From Thermoanaerobacter wiegelii Rt8.B1 (GTDB lineage: Bacteria > Bacillota > Thermoanaerobacteria > Thermoanaerobacterales > Thermoanaerobacteraceae): 64,000 nt of DNA. The DNA lies in NCBI RefSeq assembly GCF_000147695.2, contig NC_015958.1, positions 2,711,501 to 2,775,500 on the forward strand, written 5' to 3'. The position numbers were made by a program, and so were the translations under genes. The notes beneath the pieces are model-generated. The model did not search any database. It was given only the letters and a program-made list of their open reading frames with translations, and had not been told where the DNA came from. This document shows, in pieces, positions 37,395-47,218 of this stretch. Numbering within the stretch: position 1 is the first letter of the stretch; every line of letters starts with the position of its first letter.

Positions 37395-38678
37395 ATGCTC
37401 TCTTCTATAGGCGATAAAATTAAAGCTTTGAGACTACAAAAAAATCTCTCACAAAGTGAATTGTGTGGAAATTTTATGAGTAGAGTGGTCTTGAGCAGAA
37501 TTGAAAGCGGGAAAGCACTCCCCTCATTAGAACAGTTAGCTTACCTCGCCGAAAAATTAGAAGTACCTGTAAGTTATTTCTTTAGTGATTCTACAGGAGA
37601 AAAATACATACTTTTTGAGAAAAATTCGTCTTTACTTAAAGACTTGTTTTTAGCCAAAGATTATTACGAAATTATTAAATGGTCCGAGGAAAATCACAAT
37701 GCTTTTTGTGAAGTAGAAGATTCTAATAAATACTACTATCTTGGCATGTCTTATTTTTACTCCAATATCTTTGATAAAGCTTTAAAAATTTTGAAAAAAT
37801 ATATAAATGCTTTTACTAAATCAAGCACAGACTTTAAAAGGGAAAATATAGAAAAATTTTCTGATGCCTTAAACTCTCTTTTTAAAATAATGCTTAAAAA
37901 TAAAAACTATGAAAAGGGAATTCATTACTTAGAGCTTGCAAGAAAGTATCTTTATCAATTTAATGCCTTGAGTTTACCTGTAAGTTTTGCAATACATAAT
38001 AATTTAGCTTACACTTACCTCAAAACGTGTCAGTTCCAAAAAGTAGTAATTATATTGGAAAATTTCATTAATTACAATAATGATATTATAAGCCTTAAAA
38101 TTATGCCAGATATATATACTTCTCTAAATATCGCCTATTACAACTTAGGAAATTATGAAAAAGCCCTTTACTATATAAAAAAAGCGATACTTTTATTTGA
38201 GTTTCAGGGCGATCATTTAGAAGCTGGAAAATGCTACCTGAACTATATAAATACCTTAAGGCACAGTAGCAAATTTAAAGAAGCCTTTGAAGTGCTTGAA
38301 AAAGCTAAGAATGATTACAAAGATGACGCTGAACTTTATCACAAGTTTAAAATTCAAGAGATGATTCTTTATTTTAATATCGGTATGTATGAAAAAGTTA
38401 TTGAACTTTCAGAAAGCATTAATACTTCTTTACTCAGCATGAGAGGGAAAAAAGAGCTCGCTTTCATATTAGGTCATATAAAATACTTGAATAAAGAATT
38501 TGAGGAGGCTTATAGATTTCTTAAAAAATGCGAAAAATATTTTGCTGAAGAGAATTTTTACAATGACCTATCTGTTATCTATGAAGACTTATACGCAATT
38601 CCAGGTGATGTTAATTATAGAGAAAAAGTATTGGCAGTAAAAAATAAATCAGGTAGGAAAAATGTAATTATAAAATAA
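37395..38678 (+). CDS. XRE-TPR transcriptional regulator (RRNPP-like)
   Basis: A 427-residue regulator with an N-terminal helix-turn-helix (IGDKIKALRLQKNLSQSELC ... VVLSRIESGKALPSL, about residues 5-60). About 350 residues of helical TPR repeats follow (YNLGNYEKALYYIKKAILLF and others). This is the architecture of RRNPP receptors (NprR, PlcR, Rgg), which bind small exported peptides. The ATG at 37395 has GGTGGTGA upstream and starts exactly at the helix-turn-helix; the frame extends upstream without a start signal. It points away from the exporter array and sits between copies of the same exporter domain, so the exporters are candidate targets. Confidence 0.85.
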   Translation: MLSSIGDKIKALRLQKNLSQSELCGNFMSRVVLSRIESGKALPSLEQLAYLAEKLEVPVSYFFSDSTGEKYILFEKNSSLLKDLFLAKDYYEIIKWSEENHNAFCEVEDSNKYYYLGMSYFYSNIFDKALKILKKYINAFTKSSTDFKRENIEKFSDALNSLFKIMLKNKNYEKGIHYLELARKYLYQFNALSLPVSFAIHNNLAYTYLKTCQFQKVVIILENFINYNNDIISLKIMPDIYTSLNIAYYNLGNYEKALYYIKKAILLFEFQGDHLEAGKCYLNYINTLRHSSKFKEAFEVLEKAKNDYKDDAELYHKFKIQEMILYFNIGMYEKVIELSESINTSLLSMRGKKELAFILGHIKYLNKEFEEAYRFLKKCEKYFAEENFYNDLSVIYEDLYAIPGDVNYREKVLAVKNKSGRKNVIIK

Positions 38679-38739
38679 GCAAATGTCCTGTATAGCAAAA
38701 AGCAGGAACCCTCCTCATAATAATGAGTTCCTCCTTTAT

Positions 38740-38952
38740 ATGAATCTCCTTATGGAAAAAACAGAGTATTATTTAGCTTTTACTAAATACCTTGAACATT
38801 TAAGAAAGCATATTTATACCACTAATATTATAGAAAGTAATATTATAGAAAGTGTCAATAGCCTGATCAAGAAAACCCGCATAAAAACAGGTGAATATTT
38901 CAATTCCGCTGAGGCCTTGAAATTAATATTTATCTCCAGAGAAAAAATTTAA
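38740..38952 (+). pseudogene. C-terminal fragment of an IS256-type transposase
   Basis: KYLEHLRKHIYTTNIIES and VNSLIKKTRIKTG match the end of mutator-type (IS256) transposases, where YTTNxIESxNxxIKxRT is conserved. A tandem duplication of 15 bases (AATATTATAGAAAGT, twice from 38824) repeats NIIES. No catalytic domain or inverted ends are visible, so this is a fragment. Confidence 0.6.
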
Positions 38953-39096
38953 AACAGACAAAAGGGAAAAAGCCGGTTCCAATGACAAATGGCCATATCT
39001 ATGAAATACAACAACTTTTCCAGTTACGTTACTTTAACCAGACACAAAATTCTTGACAAATCTCCGAGTATACGCCTAGATTAAGAGGCCCTCAAT

Positions 39097-40829
39097 CTAT
39101 ACCACAAATATTCCCCCTTCTTTCACTGGTTCCTCTACCTTATCCAGCTTCTCTATGTTAAATAAACTGTAAAAGTATCCTTTCCTCTCTATTAAATCGT
39201 CAAACTTGCCCCTCTCTACAATCCTACCATCTCTTAATACTATTATCTCATCATATTTCTTTAGTAGCTCACTCCACAACCTGTGTGTCACCACTATCGC
39301 CGTTATGTCCATCTCCAGTATCGTCTTCTCTATTAAATATGCCGTTTCATTGTCCAGTGCCGCTGTTGCCTCATCCAGTGCTAGTATTGACGCATTTGTT
39401 ATTATTGACCTCGCTATCGCTATCCTCTGCCTCTCCCCTCCTGATAGAAGTTTTCCCCCTTCTCCTACATCGCTTAATATGCCCTCTGGCAATTTCTCTA
39501 ACAATGGCCCTAATCCTGCTGTCTTCGCTGCTCTTATTACTTCTTCATCTGTGTATTTGTCATTAAATAGGGTTATGTTATCCTTTACTGTCCCGTCAAA
39601 TATGAATACGTTCTGATGTAATAGCGTAATTATTTTGAATAAGTCTTTCTTGTCTATTCTCCTTAATTCTATCCCATCCAGTTTTATTTCTCCTTCATAG
39701 TTTTCATATTGTTTTAACAATAACTTGAGTATTGTGGATTTCCCTGCTCCACTCGTCCCTACTAATGCGTACTTTCCTCCTTTTTTGATTGTAAAGTTTA
39801 TGTTATCCAAAGCTTTTGTCTCACCTGTGTAGCTAAAAGATACATTTTTAAATTCTATTGAATCGTTAAAAGATTTTACTGGTATATAATTATCCCCCTC
39901 TTCCTTTTCCTGTAATACTTCATTTATCTTCTGTGATATGCTCTTTAAGGAGAGTATCCTATTGAGATTTTGACCCATACTGTATATTGGCATAATTATG
40001 CTATTGCTAAGCTGCACACAGGCAATCATTGTTCCTAAAGTCATCTCTCCTTTTAGGTAAAGTACAAACCTACTGCAAATACAGAGAGGAAAATAAAACT
40101 ACTTAAAATTTCAGACATAGTGTCAGAGGTATTTAAAAGTATGCTGTATTTAAGCTTTTTATCTTCCACATCTTCATTAATTTTTGAAAACTTCTCATGT
40201 ACTTTATCCTCTATCCCGAAGCTCTTTATCACTTCAAGTCCTGTAAGAGTATCTTTAGATTCTATAGTAAAAAGTTCTAAGCTCTCAGAATAATCGTTTC
40301 TCATTTTAGCAATCTTATCATCAAAAATGCGAGGAATTATTACACTAAGAATTGCCATGAGTATTATCATCACAGTTATTTTGTAACTTAATATAAATAG
40401 AGAAATTAATGCAGCCACAAATCCTACTGCACTGCCTAAAAGCCTAAAGAAATTGTTAAAATAATCCTCTTCTACAATCTTTACATCATTTGAAATAATT
40501 GAAATGTACTTACCTGTATTAACTTCATTAAAATGTTCCACATCCTTTTTAATGATTGCTCTAAATAACCTGTCTTTTAGGTATATCAAAGTTTTTTTCA
40601 TGTAATGAAATCGAGTTGTTCTATTTAACCATCCAACTACTGCTTCCAATATGGTAAACATTACTGCGAATTTGACAACAGAATAAAATTTCACCAAATC
40701 ACGTGTAGTTGCTACATCTATGAGTTTTTTATAAATAAAAGCAAAGTAAATATTTATCAATACAGAAGCTACTAAGAAAAATACTGCAAGCACAAACTCT
40801 TTTTTGTACTTGAATAAAAATTCTCTCAT
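39097..40829 (-). pseudogene. ABC exporter, fused membrane and ATPase domains, split by a frameshift
   Basis: Two consecutive frames make up one half-transporter of about 577 residues. Membrane helices are in the first (258 residues, ending FAVGLYFT then a stop). The last helices and the ATPase domain are in the second (MTLGTMIACVQLS..., GTSGAGKSTILK, LLSGGERQRIAIARS, LALDEATAALDNE). Adding one base near 40050 gives FTLKGEMTLGT and a continuous protein. The second frame has AAGGAG only two bases before its ATG, too close for good initiation. No C39 peptidase domain. The ATPase half is nearly identical to the fragment at 36486. Confidence 0.8.
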
Positions 40830-40946
40830 ACAGGTCTTTCACTCCTTTTATATAATAGTTTAGACTTGTGCAAAATTCAAAAGCCTTCATTTAAGCCATT
40901 CCACAGACATGCTTTTTTTCTATCACTCTTGAATTTTTTATCTTTT

Positions 40947-41027
40947 ATGTAGGATTTCCCCTCCCATTTGTCGAATTATTATATATACCGCATGAAAATA
41001 TTTTTTAAGGAGGGGGAAATCCTACAT
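40947..41027 (+). promoter_or_regulatory. inverted repeat that can hide the transposase ribosome-binding site
   Basis: ATGTAGGATTTCCCCTCC (40947-40964) pairs with GGAGGGGGAAATCCTACAT (41009-41027). The second arm contains the ribosome-binding site and the first two bases of the ATG. A transcript entering from outside the element would fold and block translation; one starting within the 44-base loop would not. Confidence 0.6.
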
Positions 41028-42302
41028 GTACCAGCTTCAATTACTTTTAAATATACCTGAACTCTTTACTTCTCTATCTAAAATTGATTTCTATTCTTCT
41101 ATGTTTAAAAATCTAGACTTGTCTTCAATACCTGAATTCCCTTTCTCTAGTCCTGGCCGTAAGGGTTATTCTCATCATGCAATGTTTAGAGCTTTTATTG
41201 TTATTAAGCTTTAAGATTCGGTACAATTTCTGACCTTTTAGATTATCTCCGCAATAATCTTATCATTGCTCATCTTTGTGGCTTTAACATCCTTAAACCT
41301 CTTCCTTCTTATTGGACTTTCCGCCGTTTTATTAATGAGTTCTCTCATGATTATTTGACCTCTATCTTTCAAAATCAAGTCAATATCCTCAAAAATATGG
41401 GCATTATCTCTGGTGAGTTTATTTCCATGGACTCTACCCCTATTAAAGCTAACACTAAGTTAAATAACCCTAAGTCTTTTTCTAAAAATAAATTCTCTAA
41501 AGATAATCAGCCTAAGTCTAATAAGGATTGTAAATTAGGCGTTTATTCTGCTTCTAATGATTCTTCTAATAAACGTTATAAGTTTTATTGGGGCTATAAA
41601 AATCATATTATTGTTGATGCTATCTCTGGATTGCCTATCGCTGAAACTACTACTCCCGCTGATGTCCCCGATTTTGAAGTTGCTTTGTCTTTACTTGAAA
41701 AGACTAATAAGTGGTTTAACCTTAAGTATGTTAATTTTATTGCCGATAAGGGGTATGATGTTAAGAGAGTTTATAATTTTGTTAGAGATACTCTCCATGG
41801 TCATTGTTTTATTCCTCTTAACAAGCGTAATTCTAAAAATCCTCCACTGACTGATGATGGTTATATGGTTTGTGAAGCAGGTATTAAAATGCTCAAAGAC
41901 GGCAAGCAGTATTTTGATGGTTTTATTAAGCAAAAATTTGTTTGCAAGCTCTGTAATTCTAAAGATGACTCTGCCTGCCCTATAAAGCATCCTAAATATT
42001 TTAATGGCAAAAAGCATAGAGGCTGTACTAAGTATGCTATTATATCTTCTGATTATAGGTCTTCTATTAATAGAGACTCCCTATATTTTAAGGCTGTCTA
42101 TAGACTAAGAGTAGAATCAGAAAGATATAATTCTCGATTTAAAGCTCTAGATTTTGAAAAAGCTTATGTTAGAAATATTAATTCTGTCAGCAACCTTAAT
42201 ACTTTTGGCCATATTACTTTGCTTACTGTCGCTATTGTAGCTATTAAACTGGGTAAATTTGATGAGTTTAAGTCTCTTAGTGCTCTGATGCAATCGGCTT
42301 AA
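41026..42302 (+). pseudogene. DDE transposase (IS4/IS5-like), frameshifted
   Basis: The first 62 codons (LLLNIPELFTSLSKIDFYSS ... GRKGYSHHAMFRAF) and a second frame of about 360 codons (ISDLLDYLRNNLIIAHLCG onward) belong to one transposase of about 425 residues. Register is lost near 41212. The catalytic region begins with GEFISMDSTPIKANTK (first Asp), continues FIADKGYD (second) and ends YRLRVESERYNSRFKALDF (Glu). A zinc-like cluster (FVCKLCNSKDDSACP) precedes the last motif. The catalytic residues are present, but the frame break should abolish activity unless bypassed. Confidence 0.8.
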
Positions 42303-42650
42303 CTTTTGCTGAATTTAGTTCATGCCACTTTTTAACATTTGACTTCTACAGGATATTTATGCCCTTTTTTAGCTCCTCTTTTTGTCTTTTCTTTTCCCTT
42401 ATCCCTTACTTTATGTTTGATTGTCAGTCTTGATTACTATATATTGTATGTTATACATATTCTGGCTTTTGGTCGTAACTATTTTAATTAATTTTGCACA
42501 TCCCTAATAATAGTTGACAATTTGTTTGTTTTCCCTTTACTTTCCCTTCTCTTGCCCATATAATATCTGGTAAGTGAAACAATTTCAACCCGAATTGATT
42601 CTGGGTGGTGTGTTAAAAAATTGAAATATATAGAAAAAAGTTATAGTTTA

Positions 42651-42980
42651 CTATAAAATAGAAACATTGCTATTTTTAGTTTCTATAAGTTGCTCCTTAA
42701 TAATTTCTCTGTAGATAGGACATGAACTGGGCAATTCTTCATGAGCTCCATTAGCGACAATTTTCCCTTTATCGAGCACATAAATTTCCTTGCACTGGAG
42801 AACTGTTGATAACCTATGGGAAATCACAATTAAATTTTGGACAATAGTTTTTATGTTTTTAAATATCATACTTTCTGTTTTAGTATCAACCCCTGATAAA
42901 GCTTCATCTAATACTAATAATGTTGGCTTCCTTAAAATTGCCCGCGCTAATGCTAAACGCTGCTTTTCCCCAGTAGACAA
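42651..42980 (-). pseudogene. C-terminal fragment of an ABC ATPase domain
   Basis: The 109 residues run from the signature (STGEKQRLALARAIL, preceded by Leu) through LLVLDEALSGVD and VISHRLSTV to the C-terminus. Walker A and the membrane domain are missing. It differs in sequence from the neighbouring exporters, so it comes from another one, and its flanks resemble those of the exporter at 33119. Confidence 0.7.
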
Positions 42981-43059
42981 ATAAAATCAAATCTATTTGC
43001 TCTTCTCATATATACACATGTTTTTTATATATGGCACTTCTATGCTACTTAAAATCAAT

Positions 43060-43250
43060 CAAATTTAAAATTATATAAATTCTGAATTAATTTTTTTAAA
43101 TTTATCTGCGCTAATAATAACATTATTTAAATTTATAATAAAACTTATTAAAGTATCAAAAAAACACTTTTATCTTTCATTTAATCAATTTAACTCTCAA
43201 TCCCTTTAATTCCCTCAATTTTTCTTTGTTTATCTGCATAAAATAAAAAG
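43060..43250. repeat. diverged copy of the non-coding block at 34975-35165
   Basis: Shares TAATAATAACATTATTTAAA and neighbouring words with the other copy. It lies upstream, on the minus strand, of the broken ATPase gene. The surrounding 460 bases (42981-43441) hold no gene. Confidence 0.55.
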
Positions 43251-43441
43251 CAGAAAGTAAAATTTTATATTCTGCCCTTCTGCTAACTATATAACTATGG
43301 CTCTTCTTCTCTTCAATTGCACATCTTTCATATTTCCAGAAAATACACCAATCTAGATCTCTTACAGCCTATATTAGTGCACCTTTTAAACTATAAATAT
43401 CTCTCTTTTTCGTTTCTCTGGTATTTCACACAAATTCTTTT

Positions 43442-45169
43442 TCATACAGTTTCTTCTACAGTCTCAATCTCTTCTTTCTCATCAATCCCATAATTATACA
43501 TATAATAGAAATACCCTCTCTTCTCTAATAGCTCATCCAATGTGCCTCTTTCAATGATTTCTCCATCTCTCATTACAAATATTTCATCATACCTTTTAAG
43601 TATCTCTGGGTCTAACTTATGGGTTACAGCAAGCACTGTCGCATCTAAATTTATAAGCGTCCTCTCTATATCGCTCGCTGTAACTTTGTCTAAAGCTGCT
43701 GTAGCCTCATCTATCAGCAGTACTTCCGCTTTCTTGATTAGTGCTCTTGCAATTGCTATCCTCTGTCTCTCTCCTCCTGATAGCTCTACTTCCCCTTCTC
43801 CTACTATTGTATCGAGTCCTTTGGGAAGTTTCTCAACAACCTGAACTAAACCAGATTGTCTCAATGCTTCAATGAGTTCCTCTTCCCCACATTCACTGTA
43901 AAGGCAAATGTTATTCTTTAATGTGTCGCTAAACATAAAGACATTCTGCTGTATAATGCTAACTTTCCTGTAATAGGAGGCAGGGTCAAATTCTCTTATG
44001 TCTACTCCGTCAATGAGCACTTGCCCCTCATAATCTGTAATGTGATTTAATAGCACTCTGAGCAGTGTGGTCTTTCCACACCCACTTTCTCCAACTAATG
44101 TATACTTTTTACCTTTATCAAGCTTTATGTTTATGTTTGACAAAGCATTCCTCTTCCCATCGTAAGAAAAGATTAGGTTTTTGATTTCTATAGAATTTTT
44201 AAATTCAAAAGGTTTATCTCCCTGTGAAACTTTCTCCTTGCTTACATCTATTATTTCTTTTTGGATTTTATCTGCTATTTTTTCAACAGATTTTATCTTT
44301 GTAGCATATACAGATGCAGAAATTAAAGGATTTACTATGTAGTTCATAAGCTGTACAGCGGCAATCATAGAACCTACTGTGATATAACCTCTTAAGACCA
44401 AATATGTGGCTACGAGAATATTTACAAAAAACATCGCAAATCCTGACACAATAGACAAAGCTCCTTGAAATCCTTGAAATGCATCGGATTTATACCCTGC
44501 CATTTCTGCATCTTTGTTATCTTTTGATGCCATATTGAGGATTTTGCTCTCTATGTTAAAAGCTTTTATTACTTCAAATCCCTGAGCCATCTCTTTTATC
44601 CTGTTGGTAAACCTCTCAAGTTTTTTAAGGTACTGTCCTTTTAGCTCTTGATTTATTTTTGTGAAAAGCTGAGGTACAATCACTGGAACCCAGCCAAAAA
44701 TGAAAATGACTATAGTGAGATAAACGTTTATTCGAAGTATTAGATATAAAGACACGATAAATAGTAAAACGTCTTCCATAATGTTAATGAGACTTGTTAA
44801 GTAATTACTCTCTATCATTCTCACATCATTGCTAAGTAAAGATATCAATTCTGAACTTGTAATTTTTCTTCTTCTAGAATTTATGAAACTTTCTATGATG
44901 GATTGTTTGTAGTCTATTAATACTTTCTTGTTAAAAGCTGCTGAAGCTGCCTTTGACAAAGTTTCAGCTGTAAATACTGCTATTAAAAACCCTACTGAAT
45001 ACCATATTAAGGCAGAAATACTGTAATTTAAATTTCCAACTGATGTGTCAACAATTATTTTAAAAAGTATCGCCTGCAGGGCTTTAAGGGCTGATACAAA
45101 AATTACAAGTATAGCGTTTACCAGAATTAAAAACTTATACTTTAAGATGTATTTCTTTATCGTCTCCAT
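43442..45169 (-). CDS. ABC exporter next to the radical SAM peptide maturase
   Basis: A 575-residue half-transporter. Six membrane helices lie in about residues 15-310. The ATPase domain has Walker A GESGCGKTTLLR, signature ELSGGERQRIAIARAL, Walker B LLIDEATAALD and switch AVTHKLD. No C39 protease domain. The start codon directly follows the stop of the radical SAM gene, so both are on one transcript with the small peptide gene at 46683. It is the best candidate for exporting the modified peptide. The frame is intact, in contrast to the maturase. Confidence 0.9.
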   Translation of the reverse strand: METIKKYILKYKFLILVNAILVIFVSALKALQAILFKIIVDTSVGNLNYSISALIWYSVGFLIAVFTAETLSKAASAAFNKKVLIDYKQSIIESFINSRRRKITSSELISLLSNDVRMIESNYLTSLINIMEDVLLFIVSLYLILRINVYLTIVIFIFGWVPVIVPQLFTKINQELKGQYLKKLERFTNRIKEMAQGFEVIKAFNIESKILNMASKDNKDAEMAGYKSDAFQGFQGALSIVSGFAMFFVNILVATYLVLRGYITVGSMIAAVQLMNYIVNPLISASVYATKIKSVEKIADKIQKEIIDVSKEKVSQGDKPFEFKNSIEIKNLIFSYDGKRNALSNINIKLDKGKKYTLVGESGCGKTTLLRVLLNHITDYEGQVLIDGVDIREFDPASYYRKVSIIQQNVFMFSDTLKNNICLYSECGEEELIEALRQSGLVQVVEKLPKGLDTIVGEGEVELSGGERQRIAIARALIKKAEVLLIDEATAALDKVTASDIERTLINLDATVLAVTHKLDPEILKRYDEIFVMRDGEIIERGTLDELLEKRGYFYYMYNYGIDEKEEIETVEETV

Positions 45170-46521
45170 TTATATAACCTCCCTGGAATAAAGTTTTTTG
45201 TATTTATTTAGAAATTCCTCAAATCTTCCATTTCTCATTATTTGAAAAAGCTTAGTTAATACTAATTCTGTTAATTTGATATTTCTGTCACAGTCTTCTT
45301 TATCAATAATAAGTTTACCTTTTTCTATAAGGGATTTCGCAGGACATTTTGTACACCAAAAGCTGGCCACACAGTTTCTGCAATCTTCATGAGTTTCTTT
45401 ATTTACTGATTGTAACATTTTACTTATTCTTTTAAAACCTGAGTTGATAGTATATATATCATCATATATGTTACCAATTTTGTAATTCCCCCTACCAATA
45501 TATAGGGGACAAGGCCATATATCTCCATCGGAATCAATTGTTATCTGGTTAATTCCTACATCACAAAAATATGAATATCGTTGTTGCGATAAAACACTGT
45601 TTGTTATAGTATTTAATGAAATATTGTAGTTATATTTTTCTTCAAAAATATCAGAAAAAAATTTTTCACTTCATCATCTATTCTATCCAATCCATTTTCA
45701 TCATCATGTGGAACTTTCAAGTTTTTATCATTTGTTACAACATTAAATACAGAAATTCTTTGAATACCCACTTCATTTTTCAAATGTTCTATAATTTCTG
45801 TTCTACTTAGTTTTTCATAAGCCTGTTTAGTATAAGTAGCCTGAATAAAACCAACATTTTCTTTATTCCTATTTAGTTTTTTTACATTAGTTACAATAGT
45901 AGTATAAGTGCCTCTACCATCTGGATATTTACGATGTACATCATTGATAAATTCTGGTCCATCAATACTTACGGTGACCTTGATATTATATTCCTCAATT
46001 AATTTATGTATTCTTTCGCTATAAATAGTTCTATTTATTTCCATTAAAAAGTTTACTTTTTTATCTTTAAAGTCCCTACATATCGTTTCTATTGCATCTA
46101 CTGCGAGCAATGGTTCTCCACCAAAAAATAGAATAGCTGATAAGTTTGGAAACTTATTTGCAATTTCTTTGCTCAGATTAACAGCTTCTTCTGGTTTCAT
46201 AACTTTTCTTTTTTTCCCATAGCTACCGTATGATGCGTAACAGTACGAGCATCTTAAATTACAGTCGTTACTAACAATAAGCTTTATAGAAGTAATGGTG
46301 CTGGTTGATGGCTCTTTTGTGTAAAAATCATCATTAGGTTTACAAGTATTTTTTATTTTTTCCCATATTTCTTTTTCTTTCTCTGTCAGTGTTTTCTCTT
46401 CAGAAATTTTTCCCAAAACATTGACAAACTCCTCTTCTAATGAAAAAAGTTCCATGTTAGCTACATTAAATAGTAATCTATTATTTAAATCCACAAAGGA
46501 ATTTATCCTGGATAGATACAA
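45170..46521 (-). pseudogene. radical SAM/SPASM peptide maturase, frameshifted
   Basis: With one base added to a seven-base A/T run at 45655-45661 the gene encodes about 450 residues. The radical SAM cluster is C87-NLR-C91-SY-C94, with GGEP at 134-137. The C-terminal SPASM region supplies Cys in SYFCDVG, WPCPLY, CRNC, FWCTKC and DCD for auxiliary iron-sulfur clusters. Such enzymes form thioether or carbon-carbon links in ribosomal peptides (sactipeptides, ranthipeptides). A TTG start follows AAAGGGA. As it stands the protein ends after the radical SAM half at residue 302 and loses the SPASM domain. The same lesion could be a sequencing error. Confidence 0.8.
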
Positions 46522-46643
46522 GATATTCCCTTTCCTTTCACCTATTACATTTTAAAAAGACAAATAAAGAATTTGAATAATTAGTATAATTTTTGATTAT
46601 CATTGTTATTTTACGGAATTTGAGGACTTTTAGTTATAAATTG

Positions 46644-46673
46644 CCTCCAAAGGGCAAAATAACCCTTTGGAGG
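46644..46673 (-). terminator. hairpin between the peptide gene and the maturase gene
   Basis: CCTCCAAAGGG and CCCTTTGGAGG form an 11-bp stem with an 8-base loop, 10 bases after the peptide stop codon. The bases after it (CAATTTATAA) are only weakly T-rich, so it could terminate partly and keep the peptide transcript more abundant than the maturase. Confidence 0.6.
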
Positions 46674-46682
46674 ACCTTTTCT

Positions 46683-46763
46683 TTAACTAATCTTTACACC
46701 ACATCCGGCAAGCCCGAAGCACCAGTGCATTGGAGACACAGAAGAAAATGTTATTTTACTCAT
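46683..46763 (-). CDS. candidate RiPP precursor peptide, two cysteines
   Basis: A 26-residue peptide with a strong ribosome-binding site (GGGGGTG, about five bases before the ATG). It starts MSKITFSS and ends in the presumed core HWCFGLAGCGVKIS, with cysteines 15 and 21 separated by FGLAG. It lies 160 bases upstream of a radical SAM/SPASM gene on the same strand, with an ABC exporter behind that. This order, precursor then partial terminator then maturase then exporter, is typical of radical SAM peptide clusters. I do not recognise a described family. Without the neighbours so short a frame would be unsupported. Confidence 0.6.
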   Translation of the reverse strand: MSKITFSSVSPMHWCFGLAGCGVKIS

Positions 46764-46986
46764 ATTTTCACCCCCTTTCTCATGATTGTGATATTAAAAT
46801 TAAACTTTATTCCTATCTTTAGTGCATTAACTATGATTTTTTCTGTGCAAATACATTTGTGGAAATACTACTATCTTCTTCCAGATAAAAAGAACTAAAC
46901 TTTACATTTAGATGTCTTTTATAAGGTAATGTTTCTCTTATTATTACTTATTTACTATCACCCCCTTAAACAAATTTCTATGCTGA

Positions 46987-47040
46987 GCACATCTTAAAAC
47001 TTTTCTATATTTGTATTTACATCAAAGTTCTAAGATGTGC
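46987..47040. repeat. long hairpin upstream of the peptide gene
   Basis: GCACATCTTAAAACTTT and AAAGTTCTAAGATGTGC pair over 17 bases with one mismatch around a 20-base loop. It sits about 220 bases upstream of the peptide gene in an otherwise gene-free stretch (46764-47218). It could be a terminator of something lost, or a regulatory structure. Confidence 0.5.
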
Positions 47041-47096
47041 CTTCAGCCTGCCTGAAATCTATTTTTGCTTTGCATCTTTTTTATTTATAATAGATT

Positions 47097-47170
47097 GGGG
47101 AAAATTCAAAAGCTTTCATCTAAACCGTTCTATAGATATCTTTTTATCCTTCTTGAGTTTTTATCTTCTA
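47097..47170 (+). mobile_element. short remnant of the left end of the DDE insertion sequence
   Basis: GGGGAAAATTCAAAAGCTTTCATCTAAACCGTTCTATAGA and the CTTCTTGAGTTTTTATCTTC that follows are diverged copies of the left end at 40867-40945. The rest is lost. Confidence 0.55.
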
Positions 47171-47218
47171 CGGTATGTAAGCATTGGATATTAAAAATAT
47201 TTTTCAATTTCTAAGCTT

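Larger units (their letters stand above)
40861..42506 (+). mobile_element. complete 1646-bp DDE insertion sequence with 9-bp target duplication
   Basis: Imperfect terminal inverted repeats TAGACTTGTGCAAAATT (left) and TAGGGATGTGCAAAATT (right, complement) bound the element. Directly outside, ATAATAGTT occurs on both sides, a nine-base target duplication. It inserted about 30 bases upstream of the exporter gene at 40829 and would separate it from its promoter. Remnants of the same left end lie at 8303 and 47097. Confidence 0.85.

Noticed and set aside
41691-42017. 108-codon minus-strand frame in the DDE transposase
   Set aside because: Antisense to the catalytic domain, no start signal.
43250-43441. 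Second precursor peptide gene downstream of the exporter
   Set aside because: Short frames there have no ribosome-binding site and no cysteine-rich or signal-like sequence.
45655-45661. Programmed frameshifting in the radical SAM gene
   Set aside because: A run of A/T occurs, but no slippery heptamer with downstream stimulatory structure is evident; mutation or sequencing error is simpler.
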